DNA of 64,000 nt from Hyphomicrobiales bacterium (lineage in GTDB: Bacteria > Pseudomonadota > Alphaproteobacteria > Rhizobiales > Beijerinckiaceae). A program made the position numbers and the translations under genes. Within the stretch, counting starts at the first letter, position 1, and each line of letters starts with the position of its first letter. The notes below the pieces were generated by a model. It was not told the origin of the DNA, did not search any database, and was given only the letters and a program-made list of their open reading frames with translations. Below, piece by piece: positions 8,327-18,005 of the stretch. The stretch lies in assembly GCA_019075865.1 (NCBI GenBank), contig JAGXAN010000004.1:248001-312000 (forward strand), in the 5' to 3' direction.

Positions 8327-9820
8327 CTATATGCCAAGTTTGGCTTTCAGCAGATCATTGACCGCTTGCGGATTGGCTTTGCCGCCGGTCTGCTTCATCA
8401 CTTGGCCGACGAACCAGCCGAGCATGGTCGGCTTGGCGATCGCCTGCGCCACCTTGTCGGGATTGGCTTCGATAATGGCATTGACCGCCGCCTCAATCGC
8501 GCCGCTGTCGGTCACCTGCGTCATGCCGCGATCGGCCACGATCTGGCGCGGATCGCCGCCCTCGGTCCAGACGATTTCAAACAGGTCCTTGGCGATCTTT
8601 CCTGATATTTCAGAAGAGGAGATCATTTCAACAATCGCACCCAATTGCTCGGCCTTGACCGGCGAAGTGGCAATGGTCTTGCCTTCCTTGTTGAGGCGGC
8701 CGAATAATTCATTGATTACCCAATTGGCGGCCGTCTTGGCATCGTGGCCATCGGCGACGGCCTCAAAATAGTCGGCCGATTCACGCTCGGCCACCAGCAC
8801 GCCCGCGTCATAGGAAGCCAGGCCATAATCGCGCATGAAGCGGGCCTTTTTCATGTCGGGCAGTTCTGGCAGCCCGGCGCGCAAACCCTCAACAAAGGCG
8901 TCGTCAAATTCCAGCGGCAACAGATCCGGATCGGGGAAATAGCGGTAATCATGCGCTTCTTCTTTCGAGCGCATCGCCCGCGTTTCGCCGCGGCCCGGAT
9001 CAAAAAGCCGGGTTTCCTGATCAATCTTGCCGCCATCTTCCAGAATCTCGATCTGGCGGCGCGCTTCCACTTCAATCGCCTGGCCGATGAAGCGGATGGA
9101 ATTGACATTCTTGATCTCGCAGCGCGTGCCAAGGGGTTCGCCGGGGCGTCGCACCGAGACATTGACATCGGCGCGCAGCGAACCTTCCTCCATATTGCCG
9201 TCGCAGGTGCCAAGATACCGCATGATGGTGCGCAGCTTGGTGACATAAGCGCGCGCTTCCTCCGCCGAACGAATATCGGGCTTGGAGACAATTTCCATCA
9301 GGGCAACGCCCGAGCGGTTGAGATCAACAAAGCTCAAGTTCGGGCTCTGGTCATGCAGGCTTTTGCCGGCATCCTGCTCCAGATGCAGCCGCTCGATGCG
9401 CACGATGATCTGCTCGGCTGCCGTGACATCGACGATCACTTCGCCTTCGCCGACAATGGGGCTTTTGAACTGCGAAATCTGGTAGCCCTGTGGCAAATCC
9501 GGGTAGAAATAATTCTTGCGGTCAAAGGTCGAGCGGTGGTTGATCTGCGCGTTCAGGCCAAGCCCGGTGCGCACCGCCTGTGCGACACATTCGCCATTGA
9601 TAACGGGCAGCATTCCCGGCATGGCAGCATCCACCAGTGACACATGGCTGTTGGGCTCCGCGCCAAAGGCCGTGGACGCCCCCGAAAACAGCTTGGATTT
9701 GGACGTCACCTGCGCATGCACTTCAAGGCCGCAGATGATTTCCCAATTGCCGGTTGCACCGGCAATCAGTTTTTTGGGGTCCATGGCTCGAATGTCGAGA
9801 GAAGTGTCGTGAAGCGTCAT
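8327..9820 (-). CDS. gatB: Asp-tRNA(Asn)/Glu-tRNA(Gln) amidotransferase subunit B
   Basis: 497 residues, normal for GatB. It binds the mischarged tRNA and activates the acyl group, while GatA supplies ammonia. Visible features: [13 protein letters not shown] near residue 26, the [14 protein letters not shown] segment, [24 protein letters not shown], and a C-terminal YqeY-like tail ending in the expected region ([14 protein letters not shown]). ATG 9820 has AGGA upstream; an open frame continues to 10180 but has no family similarity. Its presence with gatC and gatA implies that Gln-tRNA and/or Asn-tRNA is made by transamidation in this organism. Confidence 0.97.
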   Translation of the reverse strand: MTLHDTSLDIRAMDPKKLIAGATGNWEIICGLEVHAQVTSKSKLFSGASTAFGAEPNSHVSLVDAAMPGMLPVINGECVAQAVRTGLGLNAQINHRSTFDRKNYFYPDLPQGYQISQFKSPIVGEGEVIVDVTAAEQIIVRIERLHLEQDAGKSLHDQSPNLSFVDLNRSGVALMEIVSKPDIRSAEEARAYVTKLRTIMRYLGTCDGNMEEGSLRADVNVSVRRPGEPLGTRCEIKNVNSIRFIGQAIEVEARRQIEILEDGGKIDQETRLFDPGRGETRAMRSKEEAHDYRYFPDPDLLPLEFDDAFVEGLRAGLPELPDMKKARFMRDYGLASYDAGVLVAERESADYFEAVADGHDAKTAANWVINELFGRLNKEGKTIATSPVKAEQLGAIVEMISSSEISGKIAKDLFEIVWTEGGDPRQIVADRGMTQVTDSGAIEAAVNAIIEANPDKVAQAIAKPTMLGWFVGQVMKQTGGKANPQAVNDLLKAKLGI

Positions 9821-9909
9821 GACAAAAAATCCTGATTGGTCTGTTTTATTTAGCCAGAGTGCATCACGCTGGCAATCGAAACTGTAACGGCGCGCGACGC
9901 CAAAAAGGC

Positions 9910-10131
9910 TCAGCCGATGAGGCTGGCCACCCGCCGCGCCGCCCATTGCGCCAACAGCCCACCCAACGCCAGCCCCAACGCCAATGCGGCAAAGGGACCC
10001 GCGTGGTTGAGTGGATCGGCTATGAAGAAGGTCTTGATCACCAGCAATGCCGCCAGCACCGCAGTCAGATATAGCAAGCCGCTCAGGGCACTCAGGCAAC
10101 CGGCCAGAACGCGGGTGCCGAAACTGCCCAT
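9910..10131 (-). CDS. 73-residue two-helix membrane protein inserted between gatA and gatB
   Basis: The protein is 73 residues with two hydrophobic stretches (about 12-32 and 44-63) and a basic C-terminal end (ARRVASLIG). Its ATG shares one base with the gatA stop (TGATG), which is typical of translational coupling. The stop lies 89 nt before gatB. Composition fits a helical-hairpin inner-membrane protein. I do not recognise the family. It is more than a chance frame, since start position, hydrophobicity and strand all fit the operon. Whether it has any link to tRNA amidation is unknown. A GTG at 10140 is an alternative start. Confidence 0.65.
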   Translation of the reverse strand: MGSFGTRVLAGCLSALSGLLYLTAVLAALLVIKTFFIADPLNHAGPFAALALGLALGGLLAQWAARRVASLIG

Positions 10132-11612
10132 CAAGCCCACCAGTTCTGCGGCAAGGATGTTTTGGGTGCCGATTGCTCAATTACCGAAGCCATGGAGAAC
10201 AAGCCCTCTTCATCGAACGGGCGGCCGATCAATTGCAGGCCCAGCGGCAAGCCTTCCGATGAAAGCCCGGCGGGAACCGCAATGCCCGGCAGGCCCGCCA
10301 TGTTGACGGTAACCGTGAACACGTCGTTGAGATACATCTCGATCGGGTCCGCCGAAACCTTCTCACCAATACCAAACGCCGCAGACGGTGTCGCTGGCGT
10401 CAAAATGGCATCGACGCCCGCCGCATAGGCATTTTCAAAATCGCGCTTGATCAGCGTGCGGATTTTCTGCGCGCGCAGGTAATAGGCGTCGTAGTAGCCC
10501 GCCGAGAGCACATAGGTACCAATCATGATCCGGCGGCGCACTTCCTTGCCAAAACCGGCGGCGCGGGTCTTTTCATACATTTCGACAATATCGCGCCCTT
10601 GTTCACGCAGGCCGTAACGCACCCCGTCATAGCGGGCAAGATTGGACGAAGCCTCCGCCGGTGCCACAATGTAATAAGCGGGCAGGGCGTGCCGTGTATT
10701 GGGCAGCGATATATCGACGATCTTGGCCCCCGCATCGCGCAGCCAGGCAATGCCCTGTTGCCAAAGCGCCTCGATCTCCGGGGACATGCCATCAACCCGG
10801 TATTCCTTGGGAATGCCGATGGTCTTGCCCTTGATGGATTGACCGATCGCTTCCTCGTAATTGGGAACCGGCCGATCGACACTGGTGGAATCCTTGGGGT
10901 CGAACCCGGCCATCGAGCGCATCAGGATCGCACTGTCGCGCACATTGCGGGCGATGGGCCCTGCCTGATCCAGCGATGAAGCGAAAGCGACAATGCCCCA
11001 GCGCGAACAGCGCCCGTAGGTGGGCTTGATCCCGACCGTGCCGGTAAAGGCGGCGGGCTGGCGAATGGAGCCGCCAGTATCGGTTGCCGTCGCACCAAGG
11101 CACAAATGCGCGGCTACCGCTGCGGCTGAACCGCCGGATGAGCCCCCCGGCACCAGCGCCGCATTCGAGCCAGCGCGCCGCCATGGTGATTTGACCGCGC
11201 CAAAATGCGAAGTCTCGTTCGACGAGCCCATGGCAAATTCGTCCAGATTGAGTTTGCCGAGCATGACCGCGCCGTCGCGCCATAATTGCGAGGTGACGGT
11301 GGATTCGTAAGTGGGCACAAAGCCTTCGAGGATATGGCTGCCGGCCGTGGTCTGCACGTCCTTGGTGCAATAAAGGTCCTTGATCCCCAACGGAATGCCC
11401 TCAAGCGGGCCGTGCGTGCCATTGCCCAAGCGCTGATCTGCAGCATCGGCCATGGCCAGCGCCTGTTCCGGCGTCTCAACGATAAAGGCGTTCAGCGCGC
11501 GGGCGGCTTCGACGGCACCAATATGGGCAGAGGTAAGTTCGCGGGCAGAAATCTTCTTTGCAACCAGCGCATCGCGGGCTTCGGCAAGGGTCATATGAGT
11601 GAGATCGGTCAT
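10131..11612 (-). CDS. gatA: Asp-tRNA(Asn)/Glu-tRNA(Gln) amidotransferase subunit A
   Basis: 493 residues of the amidase-signature family. The hydrolase core is clear: GIKDLYC with the catalytic lysine near residue 78, the [13 protein letters not shown] signature with the cis-Ser and nucleophile Ser, [15 protein letters not shown], and [11 protein letters not shown]. GatA hydrolyses glutamine and passes ammonia to the GatB site. The ATG at 11612 starts [16 protein letters not shown], a family-like beginning. The gene follows gatC by 57 nt and ends one base into the small membrane protein gene. Confidence 0.98.
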   Translation of the reverse strand: MTDLTHMTLAEARDALVAKKISARELTSAHIGAVEAARALNAFIVETPEQALAMADAADQRLGNGTHGPLEGIPLGIKDLYCTKDVQTTAGSHILEGFVPTYESTVTSQLWRDGAVMLGKLNLDEFAMGSSNETSHFGAVKSPWRRAGSNAALVPGGSSGGSAAAVAAHLCLGATATDTGGSIRQPAAFTGTVGIKPTYGRCSRWGIVAFASSLDQAGPIARNVRDSAILMRSMAGFDPKDSTSVDRPVPNYEEAIGQSIKGKTIGIPKEYRVDGMSPEIEALWQQGIAWLRDAGAKIVDISLPNTRHALPAYYIVAPAEASSNLARYDGVRYGLREQGRDIVEMYEKTRAAGFGKEVRRRIMIGTYVLSAGYYDAYYLRAQKIRTLIKRDFENAYAAGVDAILTPATPSAAFGIGEKVSADPIEMYLNDVFTVTVNMAGLPGIAVPAGLSSEGLPLGLQLIGRPFDEEGLFSMASVIEQSAPKTSLPQNWWA

Positions 11613-11669
11613 AAATGGCTCGGGATGGAAATACAGGAAAAGGGGCGTGGGTTATTTGGCAGCCCAGCG

Positions 11670-11957
11670 CTATTCGACGACTTTGGGCACCAGAAAAAAA
11701 TGGTCTTCGCTTTGCGGCGCGTTTCGGGTGACCAGCGCCGCCATTTCCCCGTCATTGACCACATCAGCCCGAATGCGCAGCGCCATGGGCATCACCGAAG
11801 TCATCGGCTCCACACCTTCCACATCGACGCTCGCCAAAGCTTCCACAAAGTGCAGCATGGAATTGAGCTCGTTTTGCAAATGCGGAATTTCCGCTTCGCT
11901 GACGGCTATACGGGCAAGATGGGCAATTTTGCGCACAGTGGCCTGATCGACGGACAT
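11670..11957 (-). CDS. gatC: Asp-tRNA(Asn)/Glu-tRNA(Gln) amidotransferase subunit C
   Basis: 95 residues, the normal size of GatC, the clamp that holds GatA and GatB together. The family start [19 protein letters not shown] is followed by the [12 protein letters not shown] helix, the VEPMTSV turn and a C-terminal [15 protein letters not shown] lies about 7 nt upstream of ATG 11957. A further in-frame ATG at 11987 lacks this support. It is the first gene of the gatC-gatA-(membrane protein)-gatB-ruvX run. Confidence 0.95.
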   Translation of the reverse strand: MSVDQATVRKIAHLARIAVSEAEIPHLQNELNSMLHFVEALASVDVEGVEPMTSVMPMALRIRADVVNDGEMAALVTRNAPQSEDHFFLVPKVVE

Positions 11958-12069
11958 GAGGGGCCTTCCAATGATTGAATCGATCAACGCCTATAGCACC
12001 GGTGCGATTATCATGGCAACGCGGTTCGGGTTCAAACCGCCCCGCGCGGGCAACCCATGTCTGATCCGC

Positions 12070-12318
12070 CTAACGCTTCAGGCATGTGGCGGCGAAATTA
12101 TACCACAGCAAACCCGCAGCGCTGCCATCGCGCTTCATTGCTTGCCATTTTTCCGCGCATTGCCGTAATTGTTCATCGCTGGCATGGGTCGAGATCGGTT
12201 TGGGCGAATTATCGGGCATCGCCGCCTTGTTGGTCGCAGCGGCACACACACCCGATACACAGGTGGTCAGAGCAACAATCAGAGACAGCGATATCCTTCG
12301 TATCAATGGCGCGTCCAT
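12070..12318 (-). CDS. Small exported protein with a PsiF-like repeat
   Basis: 82 residues. A signal peptide (IRRISLSLIVALTTCVSGVCA) is followed by a short Ser/Pro linker and one block LRQCAEKWQAMKRDGSAAGL-LWYNFAATC, with the C-x(3)-W-x-A-x-K...W-x2-F-x3-C pattern of PsiF-like repeats. Two cysteines in this block could form a disulfide in the periplasm. The ATG at 12318 overlaps the end of the upstream DUF2147 gene by 16 nt, so the two are probably co-transcribed. Function is unknown. Confidence 0.65.
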   Translation of the reverse strand: MDAPLIRRISLSLIVALTTCVSGVCAAATNKAAMPDNSPKPISTHASDEQLRQCAEKWQAMKRDGSAAGLLWYNFAATCLKR

Positions 12319-12743
12319 ATCTGCGATTTGCACAAGAAACCGGCGAAGCAACCTTGCACCTGCGCCTTGTTGTCTCCCATCAGCTTGAAATAGGCGGCGT
12401 AGGTCTTGCCGTCTTCGCCATTGTAAATGCGGCCTTTCCATTGCCCATCAGAGGGCTTTAACGATTCCAGCACCGGCACGCCCAGCATGGGACGCTTGCG
12501 CAGGGCAGGGTTGGCATTGCGAAAATCCAGTTCCGGCTTGCCATCCTTGCCATTGGGCTGGCGCAACCAGATCACTCTGCCGCAAATCGCCGGCCCGCAA
12601 TTGGATATCTGCACGCGTGCCTTGCCGTCTTCCGTGGTCCATACCCCATTCGGGCTGGCTGCCAGCGCCGCTCCCGCACCCACTACCATGCAAGCAGCAA
12701 AGGCTGCGCCTAACAGGGCAGATTTATTCTGCGTGTTTTTCAT
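12303..12743 (-). CDS. Exported DUF2147-family protein
   Basis: 146 residues. A signal peptide (about 1-29, ending GAALAA) precedes a DUF2147 domain: NGVWTTEDGKARVQISNCG, CGRVIWLRQP, and a C-terminal CFAGFLCKSQIWTR. Four cysteines (N-C-G-P-A-I-C and C-F-A-G-F-L-C) are placed to form disulfides. Members are small periplasmic beta-barrel-like proteins with no assigned activity. A GGGAG-rich Shine-Dalgarno lies before ATG 12743; ATG 12761 is less supported. A second DUF2147 protein lies at 25374-25742. Confidence 0.85.
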   Translation of the reverse strand: MKNTQNKSALLGAAFAACMVVGAGAALAASPNGVWTTEDGKARVQISNCGPAICGRVIWLRQPNGKDGKPELDFRNANPALRKRPMLGVPVLESLKPSDGQWKGRIYNGEDGKTYAAYFKLMGDNKAQVQGCFAGFLCKSQIWTRH

Positions 12744-12835
12744 GCTTCGCTCCCGGATCATTATTGTTTATGCCTAAACTATATCGATTATCTCAATAAA
12801 GAAAAGTCGCAAAAATCGGGGTGGATGCGCAAGCA

Positions 12836-13489
12836 TTATTTATCGTCCCGAATCGCCTCCAGCTGCCGCATCACGCTGGCCACGGCTTGCGCCCCATTCT
12901 GGCTGCTGGCTGTCTGTTCAAGCCCGGCGATCGTCCCGAGACGGTCAGGTTGCATGCGGTTTTGCGTCATCTTCCAAGACGCCTCAATCCGCGCCGCCTT
13001 CATTTTGATCCCGACGATGCCTTTCGCCCGCTGCGCGATATAATCTGGTGGTGCGTCGTCAATGGCCCATGGATCAGCGCGCCGCCCTTCATTGGCATTT
13101 GTCAATTCGTGCAGAAATGCCATCAACTCGGCTTCCTCCTGCATGACTTCCAGCACGCCATGGACATGAACGGCGATGTAATTCCAGGTTGGAACGACTT
13201 TGCCGTCGTCTTGCTTGCTGGGATAGTAGGATGGCGAAATATAGGTTTGCGGCCCCTGAAAAATGAAAAGGCTCTCGCCACTTCCGGCCATTTGCCAATG
13301 CGGATTGGCCCGCGCGACATGGCCTTTCAGGAGAAATCCGCCGTCCCGATCCAACGCAAGATGCACCGGCAGATGCGTCGCCTGCAAGCCCTCGGCGCTG
13401 GCGGTGACCAATACCGCCAATTGGATGTCACGGATCGCCTGCGCCAGAACGTCCGGCCGGTCTTCTCTAAAATGCAAGGGCACATACAT
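12836..13489 (-). CDS. PaiB-like FMN-binding protein
   Basis: 217 residues of the PaiB/FMN-binding negative transcriptional regulator family. Family marks: MYVPLHFRED at the start, THLPVHLALD, GHVARANPHW, YISPSYYPSK, VPTWNYIAVHVHG and a final KMTQNR segment. The fold is a split-barrel flavin binder. PaiB was named for repression of proteases in Bacillus, but most members have unknown function. It follows the VOC dioxygenase gene by 31 nt on the same strand, suggesting an operon. Confidence 0.88.
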   Translation of the reverse strand: MYVPLHFREDRPDVLAQAIRDIQLAVLVTASAEGLQATHLPVHLALDRDGGFLLKGHVARANPHWQMAGSGESLFIFQGPQTYISPSYYPSKQDDGKVVPTWNYIAVHVHGVLEVMQEEAELMAFLHELTNANEGRRADPWAIDDAPPDYIAQRAKGIVGIKMKAARIEASWKMTQNRMQPDRLGTIAGLEQTASSQNGAQAVASVMRQLEAIRDDK

Positions 13490-13520
13490 GGACTTTGTTC
13501 CGTTCAATGGCGCCGCGGCT

Positions 13521-14423
13521 TTATTCCAGCGGCGCAAGCCGGGCGATAATCGCCTCCCGCATCGGTTCGTATTGCGCAGGTAGCATCAGCTTGGTGCCAA
13601 GTCTATCGGCGGGTTCGTCAATCGCAAAGCCCGGCGCATCGGTCGCAATTTCGAACAACACGCCGCCAGGCTCACGAAAATAAATCGAACGGAAATAATT
13701 GCGGTCTTTTTGCTCGGTCGCCCCAATGCGCATGGCGGCGAGCCGGCGGGCCATTTCCGCCTGCTCGGCGTCATTGCCTGCCCGAAACGCGATGTGGTGC
13801 ACGCTGCCCTTGCCAAAATGGGCGCGGCCTTGTTGGCGCGATACCAAATCGACATGCTGACCAACCGCATTGGAACCGCCGGCACTGTATCGAACGCGCA
13901 ATTGCTGGCCCGCGCCCTCCCGGGCCGTCTCGCGCCAGCCAAACACTTCCGTCAGAACTTCGGCCGTTGGGCCGATATCTTCAACATCCAGCGTCACCGA
14001 ATGAAAGCCCTCGCGGCTGTCCGCTTCATCCTCAAGCACCATCGCCAAACTCATGCCGTCCGGATCATCGAAACGGGCCACCTTCACGCCAAATCGCTCG
14101 CCAAATTGCAGGTTTTGCACGTCCTTGGCGTCCTCGAGCGCGGCTACGGCCGCAGCATTGGCAATGTAGGCGGTCTCAATAGCCTCACCACTGCCGCGAC
14201 GGCCGCGTTGGGCATTCTCCCAGGGAAAAAAAGTAATGATCGAACCGGGGCTGCCCTGCGCATTGCCATAATAAAGATGCCAGGTGCCCGGATCGTCAAA
14301 ATTGACGGTACGCTTGATAAGGTGCTGACCCAATTTCCGGGTATAATAGCTGACATTGTCACGGGCTTGTCCGCAAATCGCGGTGACGTGGTGAAGACCG
14401 GCAGAAGTTATGGGAACAGTCAT
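13521..14423 (-). CDS. Ring-cleaving dioxygenase-like VOC protein (MhqO/YkcA type)
   Basis: 300 residues with two vicinal-oxygen-chelate halves. The first starts GLHHVTAICG and includes GSIITFFPW; the second starts GFHSVTLDVEDIG and includes GSVHHIAFRAG and a late GVLFEIATDAPGF. The His, His and Glu at these places are the expected Fe(II) ligands. Family members cleave hydroquinone-type rings or detoxify quinones; the substrate here is not known. ATG 14423 begins MTVPITSAGLHHV, a family-like start. The PaiB gene follows. Confidence 0.87.
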   Translation of the reverse strand: MTVPITSAGLHHVTAICGQARDNVSYYTRKLGQHLIKRTVNFDDPGTWHLYYGNAQGSPGSIITFFPWENAQRGRRGSGEAIETAYIANAAAVAALEDAKDVQNLQFGERFGVKVARFDDPDGMSLAMVLEDEADSREGFHSVTLDVEDIGPTAEVLTEVFGWRETAREGAGQQLRVRYSAGGSNAVGQHVDLVSRQQGRAHFGKGSVHHIAFRAGNDAEQAEMARRLAAMRIGATEQKDRNYFRSIYFREPGGVLFEIATDAPGFAIDEPADRLGTKLMLPAQYEPMREAIIARLAPLE

Positions 14424-14624
14424 TTCGATAGACTTTCGAATTATCGGGCGGGAAACATTCGCGATATAAGACGCAAGCGTTTGATTTTCAGCCTGCAAGT
14501 TGAAGATAATACACAATAAATTCGAAACTATGTTTTGCGAATTTGCAGAGTTTTCACGAATCATAAATCGCGCGGTGGCAGCTTTGGCGTTTCCGGCCAT
14601 CAGGTTGGGCATTGTGGGGCCATC

Positions 14625-15128
14625 ATGCAAGCACGTCATTCGATAGCTGCGAGCGTTCGTCCGCAGCAGCAGCTGAATTCGGAACTTCTGGCGTTTGAAT
14701 CGCGGCGCAAGGCCATACATGCCTATGCGCAGCGCAAGCAATTGAATCCGGTTGATCTGGAAGTCTTGCGGCAATTGTTCCTTAGCCACGCCCTTGACCA
14801 ATGCGAAGCCGAGGCGCTGTTTGCCCTCGACGCGACGCTTTGCGGGGCCAATGCCGATTACGACGCCTTCTTTGTCAGCCTTCTATCCTCGCATGTGATT
14901 TGGGATCTGCGACCGACAGGCGTCGTCAATGAGGCGCAAAGCGAATGGCTCGTGCGCCAATGCGACAAGGCCCGCACGCCGGCACGCATGGCGCTGCTCT
15001 CAAACGTATTGGCCGAGGCGCATCGCGTTCCGGGCTGGTTTGCGCCGGTTGTGCGCGCCCGTCTCGCCGCTTTCCAGCGCGCTGCCGAACCGGTGGGCGA
15101 GGCGGCTGGTTTGACAATTACGTCCTGA
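14625..15128 (+). CDS. Conserved hypothetical protein
   Basis: 167 residues, mostly helical, no signal peptide. The middle (EAEALFALDATLCG...DAFFVSLLSSHVIWDLRPTGVVNEAQSEWLV) resembles a motif common in uncharacterised alphaproteobacterial proteins, where an acidic helix is followed by an F-V-x2-L-x3-V and PTG-V-x2-E-x4-WL pattern. I know no function. It is divergent from the VOC gene with about 200 nt between, and precedes the propionyl-CoA carboxylase gene by 98 nt. ATG 14625 was chosen because upstream sequence is less coding-like; the frame is open from 14535. Confidence 0.7.
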   Translation: MQARHSIAASVRPQQQLNSELLAFESRRKAIHAYAQRKQLNPVDLEVLRQLFLSHALDQCEAEALFALDATLCGANADYDAFFVSLLSSHVIWDLRPTGVVNEAQSEWLVRQCDKARTPARMALLSNVLAEAHRVPGWFAPVVRARLAAFQRAAEPVGEAAGLTITS

Positions 15129-15226
15129 AAATCGCAATTTTGGTTGCCATCTTCGACCATTGCGCAAGTGGACGTCGCCGCTTTGCTCACTTATGACAGT
15201 GGGGAAGTCTTTTCCCCGGGGTCCCC

Positions 15227-17230
15227 ATGTTCAAAAAAATTCTGATTGCCAATCGTGGCGAGATCGCGTGCCGCGTCATCAAGACCGCCAAACGCATGGG
15301 GATTGCCACGGTCGCGGTCTATTCAGCTGCCGACAAAGACGCGCTGCACGTTGAAATGGCCGATGAGGCGGTATTCATCGGCCCGGCGGCAGCCTCGGAA
15401 TCCTATCTGGTGATCGAAAACATCATCGCGGCCTGCAAGCAGACCGGGGCGCAAGCGGTTCACCCTGGTTATGGCTTTTTGTCTGAACGCGCAGCCTTCG
15501 CCCGCGCGCTTGCGGATGCCGGCATTGTTTTCATCGGCCCCAATCCTGGCGCCATTGATGCCATGGGCGACAAGATCGAGTCCAAAAAATTTGCCAATGC
15601 CGCCAATGTCTCCACGGTTCCGGGGCATTTGGGCGTCATTACCTCACCCGATGAAGCCGTCACCATTGCCGATTCTATCGGTTATCCGGTGATGATCAAG
15701 GCTTCCGCCGGCGGCGGCGGCAAAGGTATGCGCATCGCCCATGCCGCCAGCGAAGTGAAGGAGGGCTTTGCCCGCGCCATGTCGGAGGCAAAATCCTCCT
15801 TCGGCGATGATCGGGTCTTCATCGAAAAATTCATCACCAATCCCCGCCACATCGAAATTCAGGTGCTTGGCGACAAGCATGGCAATGTCATTTATCTGGG
15901 TGAGCGCGAATGCTCGATCCAGCGCCGCAACCAGAAGGTGATTGAGGAAGCGCCATCACCTTTGCTGGATGAGGCCACCCGCCGTCTGATGGGTGAACAA
16001 GCAGTGGCGTTGGCAAAAGCCGTGCATTACGACAGCGCGGGCACCGTCGAATTCGTCGCCGGCCAGGATCGCAGCTTTTATTTTCTGGAAATGAACACAC
16101 GCCTGCAGGTCGAGCATCCGGTGACGGAAATGATCACCGGGATTGATCTGGTTGAGCAGATGATCCGCGTCGCGGCCGGAGAAAAGCTGAAGCTGTCGCA
16201 GGCGGATGTCAAACTGAATGGCTGGGCGGTTGAATCGCGGGTTTACGCGGAAGACCCGACCCGTAATTTTCTGCCCTCAACCGGACGCATGGTGCGTTAT
16301 CGCCCACCCGAGGAAGGCACGGTCAATAGCGTAACCGTGCGCAATGATACCGGGGTATTCGAAGGCGGTGAGATTTCGATTTATTACGATCCGATGATCG
16401 CCAAGCTCGTCACCCACGCGCCGACGCGGGCCGAAGCCATTGTCGCTCAGTCGCGCGCACTTGACGAGTTTGTCATTGATGGCATCCGCCACAACATTCC
16501 CTTCCTCTCCTCATTGATGCAGCACCCGCGTTGGCGCAAGGGTGCGCTGTCCACCGGGTTCATTGCCGAGGAATATCCCGAAGGGTTCAGCATCCGCGAA
16601 CCCAATGCGGAAATTGCCCATATCTTCATCGGCGTTGCGGCCCATATCGACCATGTTCAAAATCTCAGGAAGCGCAAGATTTCCGGGCAGTTGCGCGGGC
16701 AAAGAGCCGTGGTGTTCGAGTTGAAACGTGTGGTGGAACTGGCCAAGGCCCGCTATCCGATCACGCTCGCGGCGCGCGGCGAGGATTTGATGATGTCACG
16801 GCCCCAACACGCCGAAATCACCTTGCAATCGAACTGGGAGCCCGGTCAGCCGGTTTGGCACGGTCTCATTGGCGACAGCGCCGTCGCCGTTCAGGTGCGC
16901 CCGGTGCTGAACGGTTGCCAAATCAGTCATGGCGGCTTTGGCTCCATTGCCAGGGTCTATACCGAGCGCGAGGCGGAACTGGCCGCATTGATGCCGGAAA
17001 AAGCCATTCCCGACACTTCTAAATTCCTGTTGTGCCCAATGCCGGGTCTCATGAAGACCCTTGACGTGCAATTGGGGCAGGAGGTCAAGGCTGGCGAGGC
17101 TTTGTGCATGGTCGAGGCCATGAAGATGGAAAACGTGCTGCGGGCCGAGCGCGATTGCACCGTAACCAAGATCAATGCCAAGCCGGGTGAGAGCCTGGCG
17201 GTCGATGCTGTCATTATGGAATTTGCATAA
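15227..17230 (+). CDS. pccA: Propionyl-CoA carboxylase alpha subunit (biotin carboxylase + BCCP)
   Basis: 667 residues. Residues 1-450 are the biotin carboxylase (KILIANRGEIACRVI, the ATP-grasp loop KASAGGGGKGMR, EMNTRLQVEHPVTE). A middle linker domain about 460-590 is typical of PCC alpha. The C-terminus is a biotinyl domain with EAMKMEN (biotin on K633). It carboxylates propionyl-CoA to methylmalonyl-CoA with a beta subunit not present in this window. There is no clear Shine-Dalgarno; the 26 nt before the ATG are G/C-rich and can fold (GGGGAA 15201-15206 with TTCCCC 15212-15217). Acetyl-CoA carboxylase AccC is shorter and lacks the linker, so PCC is the better call. Confidence 0.93.
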   Translation: MFKKILIANRGEIACRVIKTAKRMGIATVAVYSAADKDALHVEMADEAVFIGPAAASESYLVIENIIAACKQTGAQAVHPGYGFLSERAAFARALADAGIVFIGPNPGAIDAMGDKIESKKFANAANVSTVPGHLGVITSPDEAVTIADSIGYPVMIKASAGGGGKGMRIAHAASEVKEGFARAMSEAKSSFGDDRVFIEKFITNPRHIEIQVLGDKHGNVIYLGERECSIQRRNQKVIEEAPSPLLDEATRRLMGEQAVALAKAVHYDSAGTVEFVAGQDRSFYFLEMNTRLQVEHPVTEMITGIDLVEQMIRVAAGEKLKLSQADVKLNGWAVESRVYAEDPTRNFLPSTGRMVRYRPPEEGTVNSVTVRNDTGVFEGGEISIYYDPMIAKLVTHAPTRAEAIVAQSRALDEFVIDGIRHNIPFLSSLMQHPRWRKGALSTGFIAEEYPEGFSIREPNAEIAHIFIGVAAHIDHVQNLRKRKISGQLRGQRAVVFELKRVVELAKARYPITLAARGEDLMMSRPQHAEITLQSNWEPGQPVWHGLIGDSAVAVQVRPVLNGCQISHGGFGSIARVYTEREAELAALMPEKAIPDTSKFLLCPMPGLMKTLDVQLGQEVKAGEALCMVEAMKMENVLRAERDCTVTKINAKPGESLAVDAVIMEFA

Positions 17231-17349
17231 TCGCAAACGAAGAATGGCTTTATTGCTTCAAGGCAAGGGTTTCCACAAATGTCCGCAGGCCATAAATAGG
17301 GTCATGGCTGGCCATTTCGGCTGGCACTCCTGTTTTTGGGGACTTCTGC

Positions 17350-17922
17350 ATGAAAATCGCAATTCTTTATTTCTCGGGTTATGGTCATACGGCAAAGCAG
17401 GCTGAGGCCGTGCATGCGGGTGCGGCATCGGTTGCTGGCTCCGAGGCCACGCTTTACCGCATTGACGAAGAAGGCAATATATCGGACGCAACCTGGGAAG
17501 CCCTGGGTGCCGCCGACGCCATTATCTATGGCACCCCGACTTACATGGCCGGCCCGGCATGGCAGTTCAAGAAAGTCGCCGATGCCAGCTCGAAGCCCTG
17601 GTATTCGCAGGTCTGGAAAAACAAGATCGCCGCTGGCTTTACCAATTCGGCTTCGGTCAATGGCGACAAGGGCTTCACCATTGATTACCTGTTTCATCTG
17701 TCGATGCAGCACAGCCAAATTTGGGTGGGCACCGGCGAAATGCCGCGCAACGCCAAGGCCCATGGCCCGGATGACGTAAACTGGACGGCTGGCTTTGCCG
17801 GCGCCATGGCGATTTCGCCCTCCGACGCTTCACCGGACGAAGCCCCGCGCAAGGGCGATTTGGAAACCGCACGCCTTCTGGGTGCGCGCGTGGCCACCCT
17901 CGCCGGTAAAATGGCGAAGTAA
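17350..17922 (+). CDS. Flavodoxin-fold NAD(P)H:quinone oxidoreductase (WrbA-like)
   Basis: 190 residues. The flavodoxin fold is plain: MKIAILYFSGYGHTAKQA is the FMN phosphate loop, GTPTYMAGPAWQFK is the second flavin loop, and GFTNSASVNGDKGFT is the third. It should reduce quinones with two electrons, protecting against redox cycling. GGGGA lies 6 nt before the ATG. The gene ends in a strong terminator, so it is a single-gene unit after pccA. Confidence 0.87.
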   Translation: MKIAILYFSGYGHTAKQAEAVHAGAASVAGSEATLYRIDEEGNISDATWEALGAADAIIYGTPTYMAGPAWQFKKVADASSKPWYSQVWKNKIAAGFTNSASVNGDKGFTIDYLFHLSMQHSQIWVGTGEMPRNAKAHGPDDVNWTAGFAGAMAISPSDASPDEAPRKGDLETARLLGARVATLAGKMAK

Positions 17923-17961
17923 TTCGCGTTTGATCGCGGGCCTGAATCGTATAGTTACGAC

Positions 17962-17992
17962 ACACCCGGCGGATGGTTCCGTCGGGTGTTTT
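17962..17992 (+). terminator. Strong intrinsic terminator after the flavodoxin gene
   Basis: A 12-bp stem ACACCCGGCGGA (17962-17973) / TCCGTCGGGTGT (17978-17989) with one G-T wobble, loop TGGT, then TTT. It covers an in-frame ATG at 17973, which argues that the next gene starts later. Confidence 0.85.
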
Positions 17993-18005
17993 CATGGAGG
18001 CCCAT

